Shown: positions 56,450 through 64,000 of the stretch, piece after piece
Layout: each line of letters opens with the position of its first letter
How positions within the stretch are numbered: position 1 is the first letter of the stretch
Assembly: GCF_008831285.2 (NCBI RefSeq)
Contig: NC_045139.1
Coordinates: 18,892,354-18,956,353 of the forward strand
Source: Nymphaea colorata
Lineage: Eukaryota; Streptophyta; Magnoliopsida; Nymphaeales; Nymphaeaceae
Reading direction: 5' to 3'
Length of the DNA: 64,000 nt
Notes under the pieces: model-generated
Seen by the model: only the letters and a program-made list of their open reading frames with translations
Database searches by the model: none
What the model was told of the DNA's origin: nothing
Program-made: the position numbers and the translations under genes

Positions 56450-59384
56450 CGCTTGCTTTCTCCAATTTAGCCTTTCTCCTTTCATTTTGCCTTCTAAATC
56501 AACATGAATAGGTGACACACCTCTTATGTCTCTCTCTCTAATCTCAAACTCGCGCAACCGCTATATCTTTGTTAACTGTGTACCATGTTTTTGGTATTTT
56601 AATCGTAATATATTCTTGAAAAAAAAAAAGAGCAACGTTTAGCAATTCAGATCGACTCGATCAACACGGTACAAACTTAGAGGGCTTAAGATCTAGCGGC
56701 CAGTAATCGAAGGGGATCGACAACCACTTATAGCTGTTTTTCCCTTGACCTGTCGTGCATCAGCCGATACAGATCAATACACACCGAAAATAACAGCACT
56801 GATCAGTGACACCAAAATGTGGCGACAAAAACCATGATCAAAGTTCTTTCCACAAAGCAAGTAAGACCAACAACCAAGGTAACATGGGTGAAATTAATAA
56901 TAGAATCTGCCATTCTGCCGACTCACAATCTGAGAATAATCTGAAACCTCCTCTGTGCACTTTGGTGCTCGACGCATCACAAGCACTGTGTCGAGATTTG
57001 GACCATACTAACTCATGGTGGGGATGACACACCCATTTAGAAGTACGATTACCGAGGACGATCAAATATGTAATCCTGGGGATTCAGAAAGCGTTCTAAG
57101 AAAGGTGGAAACTGAAAGGAATGATCTTAAACCAAAAGATATGGCCTCTAAAATGATTCCTTTTAAAGGAATACATTATGATCCTGATATGTTCCACCTT
57201 TGGTTTCTCAAGATTCCAAAAGAACCCGCTTCCATGGGCTGATCCATTTTGTGGGAGGCATTCTTTGTTGCAAGGTAAAAAGATATGTTTATTTCTTCAT
57301 AGGCAAGGAAAAGCACGGTTTCACCACATACATGGAGACAGACGCATATACACATGCACACATTTTGCATGGCCATAAACACACATACAGGAAGTGGATT
57401 TGTTTGTGCATTACTTTGCCATGCTTTTCGAAGAATGAAGGGCAGCTAATCGATAGAAACTCGGCCAATTCAAATACAAAAAAGTAGTGGACTTGTTGAT
57501 GCGTTATTTGGCTAAATTTTGTGACGAACGAAGGCCAGTTAAACCCAAGAATTCCCATTATGAACTGAATAGTGAGGCAAGGCACAATTTTATCATAGGA
57601 ACAAACATGAGGATTTCTAGGAAACCACTTCTTTCTCTAATACATAAAAAAATGTGGGCATGGTCTACACTCCCTAAAATCTGTTTCATCCTTTTTTTCT
57701 CTTTTTTGATAAACATTTACTGCAGGAGAACCCTGGTTCAGGTGGCATTCATGAGGAGAAACCAACAACCTTATGTGAACAGGTTCTCATTTAGACACCT
57801 TACCTATAACACTGAAAATATACCTTGTCTCCGAAAAACAACAAAAAAATTAAAGCACACATGAGCAGGTTTTGTAGATAAGAACAGACTAGTAACAAAA
57901 AAATTAAAGCACACATGAGCAGGTTTTGTAGATAATAACAGACTAGTAAATGCATCAGCTCCTGAATTGCTCCCGATGGTAAGGGCCGCCTGAGACTGTA
58001 GACAGACTAAATCCCGTAACTAAGATGTTTGGAAACGATTTCGATGTGCAATGGCAGCTACTGACAACTTACGGATAGCAAATTCACTCTCTATTAACCA
58101 ACCACGGAATTATACAAACCTGCAACCATTTCAGCTTAAACACATCAAATGGACCAACTAATTCACTGTCCATGTAGTTTAATTTTAAAAGTTAATACCC
58201 GAATGGTATTGCCAGTTGCATTACAACCACCCCTGAATAACGGCCTCATGGAAAAGAAAAGCAAAAGAAAAGACATGAATCTTACAGAACTACAGATCCA
58301 TTACCACAAACAATTCAACCATAGGATGCTCAGTGAAGGTGATACATCAGATGAAGTAACAGAAAAACAACCTAAAGGCCCGATGATCTCACTGCTCAAG
58401 TTCAAAGATCAATTTAGACATACAAAATCATATTAACTGACCATAGCAACCACAACAGAAAGCTAGAGCATCAAAGTTTATCAGGATGAACCCAGTCATC
58501 CTTGGCTGGCGTTATAACCAAATTAGCAGCTACTTTGAAACAAAAATATTAGAAAGAATACAACTCCCCGTAAGGTAGGCACAACAAACTCTCCTTCAAA
58601 AACCAAATCTCTACAAACATATGCTTCACTTTTTCATATCTTTGCCAGCACACTCTTTATGTATATAAATCGAACACTCATCTGTTACTAAGTTACTTCT
58701 GAAATCAGTAACAGTCACCTTGCAGTTCTCAACACAACCTAACAAAGAAATTTAGAACTTCCAATTTCATAATACATAACCTATACTATGGGATGATCAT
58801 ATTGGCATGATGTTGATAGCAAGGAAAGGGGGGAAGGAGTTTTGATTTTTCAAACCAAAAGATAAATAATTTCATGAAATTTTTACATTAGTTATCCCAT
58901 AAATCAAATAAAAAACTTCAAACAGTAACCAACAAAAAATGCCCTTTGCTTTAAGTATAAAAATTTCAATTATCTTACACTTCAGATCCATGAATTTCAA
59001 ATCTGAAACTACCAAATGCCCCCTAAGTGACACAGCAATTGTCAATTTCTCCAAGAAATCACTAAACTAAAATTGCATTAACAAAAGCTTCAAAGTTGAA
59101 GGATCATAATAAACCAAGGTAAAACAATTGTCAATGACAAATAAAGTGAAAGATATAAATGAACTTAATAGAACAAATATGTTCGAAAATGATGAAAACT
59201 AGAGCTTGAATTCCTCATCGGTCCATGTAAAACACCCAGGATATAAAGAAAAAATATGTACTCTACTTCTGTAGGGCATTTGAATACCTCAGGACACTCC
59301 AAAAACCAAACTACTTGATGGGTTTGTCCCTTGAAAAGCAAACGCGAGGTGAGCCCCCATCGCCATGTCATGATGAATAAGTGA
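56450..59384. other. Intergenic; no gene supported
   Basis: AT-rich DNA. Several 60-125 codon frames (for example 57487-57864) show no family resemblance. A 54-bp tandem duplication lies at 57841-57948. Confidence 0.55.
57841..57948. repeat. 54-bp tandem duplication
   Basis: Copies 57841-57894 and 57895-57948, each running from ACAAAAAAATTAAAGCACAC to ACAGACTAGTA. They differ by a single base (AGATAAGAAC vs AGATAATAAC), so the duplication is recent. Confidence 0.95.
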
Positions 59385-59392
59385 TTGACAAG

Positions 59393-60113
59393 CAATGCTA
59401 TCCATATCGTACGATACGCACAATACGTATCGTACAGGTCGGAAAAACCTATACGTTACGCTTGCGATAACCGATATGCTCGTGTATCGCAAACGTATCG
59501 CCCATATCATATGATACGGGCGATACACCCTCATATCTTATGATACGGGTTAAAACACAAATTTTTTTATTTTTTAAAGTTTAAACACTCCTCCCTCTCT
59601 CTCTTCTTTTATTTAAAGACTCCAAGAGACGTAGGAGGGAGAGATTTTGTCCATTTTCATAAAAAATAACCAAGGATTCATCGATTTGGGAGATATTATC
59701 GTTAAATCATGAAAGATGATAACTATATGTTTTGAACTTATAAAATTGTGATGTAATCTAAGTCCTAAAACTCTAAGTCTTAAGATTCTATAAAATTTTC
59801 AAGTTTAAAATTGTGATGGATGCTTATTATGTTATTTTGAATATCTAATTTCTTATTTTTGAATGTGTTGTTGTTACACATGAATGTTCCTTATGTATGA
59901 TGATCTTTTTTATATTTGAATACTTTTTTCTTGATTTCTGATTTTTTGTTCATTTTTTCAGATTTTTAATGATTTTTCTCTATTTTTTCTGATTTTTAAA
60001 TATTTTTTAAAATTACAAAATTAATTTTACGATACGCTATTTGCGATACGTTACGATATGGCGTATAGGCCGGCCCGACCGATACGCGATACACTACGCC
60101 TTTTATAACATTG
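59393..60113. mobile_element. Non-autonomous hAT-type transposon, 721 bp, with 8-bp target duplication
   Basis: TTGACAAG is repeated exactly on both sides (59385-59392 and 60114-60121), the 8-bp target-site duplication length typical of hAT elements. The ends are CAATGCTATCC and ...TTATAACATTG, a short imperfect inverted repeat (CAATGYTAT). Subterminal regions are packed with CGATACG/CGTATCG motifs (59405-59535 and 60028-60095), as expected for transposase binding sites. The interior is AT-rich with no transposase, so it depends on another element for movement. Confidence 0.88.
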
Positions 60114-60121
60114 TTGACAAG

Positions 60122-61193
60122 TTCAAACATTTTTCTTCTCTTCTACAGCTGACTTGACAATTTCAAGATCATTTCCTCTCAATGCTACCAGTTTGTGTAG
60201 ATAACTTGGCTTTCAGGTCAAGGAGACGTGATCATTTGGAACTGCATCTCTGAAGGGGACAAAAAAAGAACAACAGGATGGCTCATAGCTGTTTCATTAC
60301 AGAGTGATACACCCATCCACCAGTATCTGGTGTCATCCTCTGTTGCATATAGCTTAAAAAACTGATTCTGCCACCTATCACAGAAAAGAAAATGCAATTC
60401 AGAAGTATCAAACATAGATCTCCAAGACATTCAATATAGAGAAACAGACAGTCTATGAGCATATTTGATCACCTCCTGCTGGAGAAATGGGGCACTAAGC
60501 ATCCCCTTCTAGAGAGATTATGAAAAGCAGAAAAGGAAATGCAAAGAGAAAAAAGAAAACATGTAGAAGCAGAAACCAGATTCAATATCTAAACATGATA
60601 ATGCCATGAGATTCTTTAAGCTTATCCAAGAAGAATAATAACGGGGCATCAGCTAGATGTTGTGAATCATTAATCCAAAAGCTTTCAGTTTTTGTACAAA
60701 ACAAGCTTGAAAGAGACGAGCAACATCCCAATTTAGACACCCCCACTACTTCCTTGGCAGCAAATTGTACACCTACAATTACCAAGGGGCCAGAGCCCTT
60801 TCATCATATTGACCAAACTTTGGCAAATGACTTAGAATGAATATTTGAAACTTTAGATGGCATTACATGTGTAAAGTCCAAGCACCGAGAACCAGACTCA
60901 CCGCTAGTAGCAGGCCATGAGATTCATGACCAAATACATTCTCTTCTTTCTATCCAGCAAGCTTCCTGTACTTAGAAAAGCATTCACTGCTCAAAGGTGT
61001 CCAATGGAAAAGTGTTATATTGCTAGCAGGAGTTCATCAGCCATTTTTTAGAAGGTGACATCCATTTCTGAAGGGGGGTGATCACCCATGCCCGCAAGTG
61101 ACAGCTCCATGAAATCTCACCTCAGTAATCCGTTAGAAACTATAAATGACTGTCATCAACTTAAGCAGACACTCACGATTCAAGCCAAACATC
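60122..61193. other. 3' flank of the PPR gene
   Basis: The part from 60823 belongs to the duplicated segment shared with 49.1 kb. 60122-60822 holds no recognised gene. Small frames at 60218-60430 and 60582-60785 have no family match. Confidence 0.55.
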
Positions 61194-62624
61194 TCATGAT
61201 GTAGAACTGCGAAGAGGACCCAGTTCCCCTTTTATCTGGAGAAGGGATGTTGTTTCTTTGTCCAGTTTGAATCCTTCCAATTCAGCTTCTTTAGATACTT
61301 CCTTGCACTTGGCTACCCTACCATTCTGTGCATAAAGCTTGATCATGTCACGATAAATATCATATGTTGGACAAAACCCTGCTTCCTTAAGTCTAGAAAA
61401 ATATCTAACAGCCCTGGGAAGATCATCTAGAGCTACACAAAGTCGAATGACAACACGATAAGCAGGCAGATCCAGCAAATGGTTCAACTCCTCCAACTCC
61501 CATGTAGCAGCCATTGCTTCCCTGTACCTTTTGCTGCTGTACCTGCTGTGAATAAGTGTGGTATACATAACAACACTTGGCTTTTGTCCAGAATTCTTAA
61601 ACCAGGTAAACAGGCTCTCTGCAGCTTCAAATCTTCCTAACTTTGTACAGACCTTCATTAGTGCAGTACAGTCCTGTTGTTTCAGTTTCAGCTCCTCTCT
61701 GTTTCCTAGCTCCTCCAACAACACAGAAACAAGCTCCTGTTTTTCTGGGTTCTTTGCTACATCTGCAATCAGTTTGGCGAGGACGCTTGGATCCAAAGTT
61801 CGTTCTGCATCTTTCGCAATCGATAGGAGTTTCCTAGCAGTTCCATCTTTTCCTGCTCTAATGAATCCCCTCACCATGGCTTCGATGACGCTCTTGCTAG
61901 CAGATCCCATGAAATTCTCCATGTCTTTTGGCATCTTCAACTTTGAGAATCTAGCTAAGATTTCCACAACTGACCCCAGAACTCTGTCATCAGGGAAGAG
62001 CTGAGGATGCTGCTTGGCCCAGCAAAATGTTTCTAGTGCCCTCTGTGGCAATCCCATATGGCCCAGCTCTCTGATTGTCATGGACAGTGAGCCTTTCCTA
62101 AGGACAGCAATCCACTTGTCGAGGACTTTGGACACATTTTTCTCTGGTGGAAGGTCTCTGATTTCGCGAGCGAGCTCAATGAGGAAAGTGGGATTTTTAT
62201 AAACTCTTTTGCAAAGTGATGATCTAGAGGAAGCTAGCGACGAAGCAACTGATCTAATGTGATCTTTTGGCGTTGGCAATCCCAATGGCCGAATTTTGAA
62301 TGGCACAGGCAGGGGAAGAGGCCTCTCCCTCCCCAATTTCCCTGGTTTCTGTGGTACTCTTCCTTGAAAGAGTGAACTAATTGCGTCCAGTGCCTCTTCG
62401 CTCCAAGAATCATCCTCCTCCTCCACTGATGTGCTCGGGCCGGTATCTGCTAGCTGCTTTCTCCTGCGCATCCTATCAATATCAGGATCGGGGGGCACCT
62501 TGGCTCGTCGGGGATATCGAAGATTTTTTGGGACCTTTCTTTTAGAGCCCGACGCAGGTTTTCTGACGACCATGTGGATAAATCTATAGGCATTGCGATG
62601 TCTGAGTTCACCAGTCGACGCCAT
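61194..62624 (-). CDS. EMB975: Pentatricopeptide repeat protein, EMB975 (At2g01860) type
   Basis: Intronless, 476 aa from the Met at 62624 (MASTGELRHRN). The frame stays open upstream to another Met at 62723; I prefer 62624 because it places the family block KVPKNLRYPRRAKVPPD about 25 residues in, as in the Arabidopsis protein of about 486 aa. The central region has ASSLASSRSSLCKRVYKN, REIRDLPPEKNV, MGLPQRALETFCWAKQHPQL and KLKQQDCTALMKVC. The C-terminal PPR motifs include PSVVMYTTLIHSRYSSKRYR, LDLPAYRVVIRLCVALDD and EAGFCPTYDIYRDMIKLYAQ. P-class PPR proteins bind organellar RNA. The Arabidopsis orthologue is an embryo-defective gene, so an essential organellar RNA role is inferred. A degraded second copy lies at 49.5-50.7 kb. 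Orthology rests on my recall of the family and is likely but not proven. Confidence 0.85.
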   Translation of the reverse strand: MASTGELRHRNAYRFIHMVVRKPASGSKRKVPKNLRYPRRAKVPPDPDIDRMRRRKQLADTGPSTSVEEEDDSWSEEALDAISSLFQGRVPQKPGKLGRERPLPLPVPFKIRPLGLPTPKDHIRSVASSLASSRSSLCKRVYKNPTFLIELAREIRDLPPEKNVSKVLDKWIAVLRKGSLSMTIRELGHMGLPQRALETFCWAKQHPQLFPDDRVLGSVVEILARFSKLKMPKDMENFMGSASKSVIEAMVRGFIRAGKDGTARKLLSIAKDAERTLDPSVLAKLIADVAKNPEKQELVSVLLEELGNREELKLKQQDCTALMKVCTKLGRFEAAESLFTWFKNSGQKPSVVMYTTLIHSRYSSKRYREAMAATWELEELNHLLDLPAYRVVIRLCVALDDLPRAVRYFSRLKEAGFCPTYDIYRDMIKLYAQNGRVAKCKEVSKEAELEGFKLDKETTSLLQIKGELGPLRSSTS

Positions 62625-62724
62625 ATTCTCACGTACCAACGACATATCTCTCCAAGAAAACCAGCAGGGAGTGACCAAGCAGGACATTATTTCAGCAAAC
62701 ACTTGGATAGCAACTAATTGCAAT

Positions 62725-64000
62725 GACGAATTCTCAACCCAAATAGTTCCTCATGTCAAATTTGCATAATAATCTTCATGACCTCCTGCAACAAGAAAGG
62801 GTCTTTCCACATAAATCCTGGCAAGCGGCAGCTATTTCCTCGAGGAATTTCAACAAACAGGTATTGAGCCTAGGAAATCACCTACCAACAGAGTGCCATG
62901 GATGTTCTCGTGCCAGTCACTACCAGTCTCCACGATTCTCTCCAATATCCTGATCAAAATTTTGTTACGACCCCACAGGCACGATCGGGCTTTGAAGCCT
63001 TGACAAAGATGAAAACCTACAGGTACAAAATGCCCGTGTCACTTTCAACTTTCAAGCATATCGGTATCGGGAGTCTCAACGGTTCAGTTTCTACCGGGGT
63101 TCCGACCAATGCTATGCAACAATGCAAATTCCTTCGAAAAACTGTAAGGTGCACGTCGAAGAAAAGATGAGAATGAAGATGCAACACCAGGACTTCATAT
63201 GAGCTTGCCTGTTTCGGTATTACTTTCCCCCGAATCAGGGTTTGATGGGATCATCAGGTAATGGCATCTGCTCCATCAGTACTGTACTGGTACCCAAGAC
63301 AGAAAGAACGACAACCCAAGATTGAAAAAGAAGGACAGTACCAATTTCACTTGGAATGGATTTTGTTTGGGCCTGCATTAAGACCAATTGCAATTTTTGG
63401 GTATATCATAAAGATGTCTTCCTTTTATTATTTGTCTAACAAATTTAAGTACATTATTTCGGAGATGATATAGAAATTGCATTTTAGGTTGGCTGATTTT
63501 AGTGATTTTTCATCCTACTAGTTATTAAGATTGCATATTTATTAATAGAACATTGAAATTTGAGTTTCTAACCAGGACACATGCAGGCATAAGAGGAAAT
63601 GTAGTATTTGAAAATTTAAAATGATGAATAGAAAAGAAGAAAACTACGAGCAGCCGCCTAACAATAGGCAAAATATTGGACTACCAACTAGACTTATCGA
63701 TTAGGCCCTCAACTTTTCACGTAACTTTTGACCAACCATTTTTTCAAAGAACGATATTAAAAAATATATAATAAAATACAAAATTGCCAAGTCTCGAACA
63801 AGGTTTCAAAAAATAATAAAAACTAAACAGAACTCGATGACTAATATGAATTACAAAATTAACAACTCTCTCTAGTTCGTCTCTAGTTTGCTTCTGAAAT
63901 GGAGAAGACATTATGAGAATTGAAGTAATTTGAAATCCGAAGTTAAAAAAGAATACACGTAACAGATTTGAGCATTATGAACTACAAAATGAACAAGTAC
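62725..64000. other. 5' flank of the PPR gene and AT-rich end of window
   Basis: 62725-63487 is colinear with the 5' flank of the pseudogene copy (to about 51480) and must include the promoter. No TATA box is clear. 63488-64000 is AT-rich, and nothing is recognised. Confidence 0.5.

Noticed and set aside
57487-57864. 125-codon plus-strand frame
   Set aside because: No recognisable domain, AT-rich, and it ends at a tandem duplication. No evidence of a gene.

Overview
This is nuclear DNA of a flowering plant. The genes are split by many GT-AG introns, and the proteins read without difficulty as plant families: an RLCK-VII kinase, a plant SWI/SNF bromodomain protein, plant MLH3, a plant GT92 protein, a glutelin-like cupin and an EMB975-type PPR protein. 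Intergenic DNA is AT-rich and full of (GA)n/(TA)n microsatellites and short non-autonomous DNA transposons. Two genes (GT92, cupin) are strongly GC-rich at third codon positions while the long multi-exon genes are not. That pattern is common in monocots and some early-diverging angiosperms, but the species cannot be fixed from sequence alone.

Layout. 95-3064 (-): receptor-like cytoplasmic kinase, 5 exons, about 405 aa. 3.1-11 kb: gene-poor DNA with microsatellites and MITE-like repeats. 11073-17282 (+): bromodomain protein of the plant BRD1/2/13 type, 9 exons, 912 aa, with a coding 42-bp minisatellite. 18854-35471 (-), with a 5'UTR exon near 36.3 kb: MLH3, the meiotic MutL-gamma subunit, modelled here with 21 coding exons and 1209 aa; its large introns carry repeats. 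36.6-42 kb: repeat-rich spacer with a SINE candidate. 42022-43671 (-): intronless GT92 glycosyltransferase, 549 aa. 43.7-49 kb: spacer with a 107-bp near-perfect palindrome abutting a MITE. 49.1-51.5 kb: decayed copy of the PPR gene. 53383-56242 (+): two-domain cupin, 3 exons, 357 aa, with a clear TATA box. 56.2-61.2 kb: spacer with a 721-bp hAT-type element flanked by a perfect 8-bp target duplication. 61194-62624 (-): intact EMB975-like PPR gene, the parent or sister of the 49-51 kb copy.

The genes are unrelated in function and do not form a cluster or pathway. BRD and MLH3 are tail-to-tail 1.6 kb apart, and RLCK and BRD are head-to-head 8 kb apart. Exon joins below were checked by reading phase: all five RLCK exons, nine BRD exons, three cupin exons and 21 MLH3 exons keep frame throughout. 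I found no tRNA, rRNA, CRISPR or organellar insertion, and no convincing new biological system. The most unusual items are the palindrome-MITE junction at 45.75-46.26 kb, the coding minisatellite in BRD, a duplicated and mutated splice acceptor in BRD intron 2, and an unusual ATPase-domain exon in MLH3.
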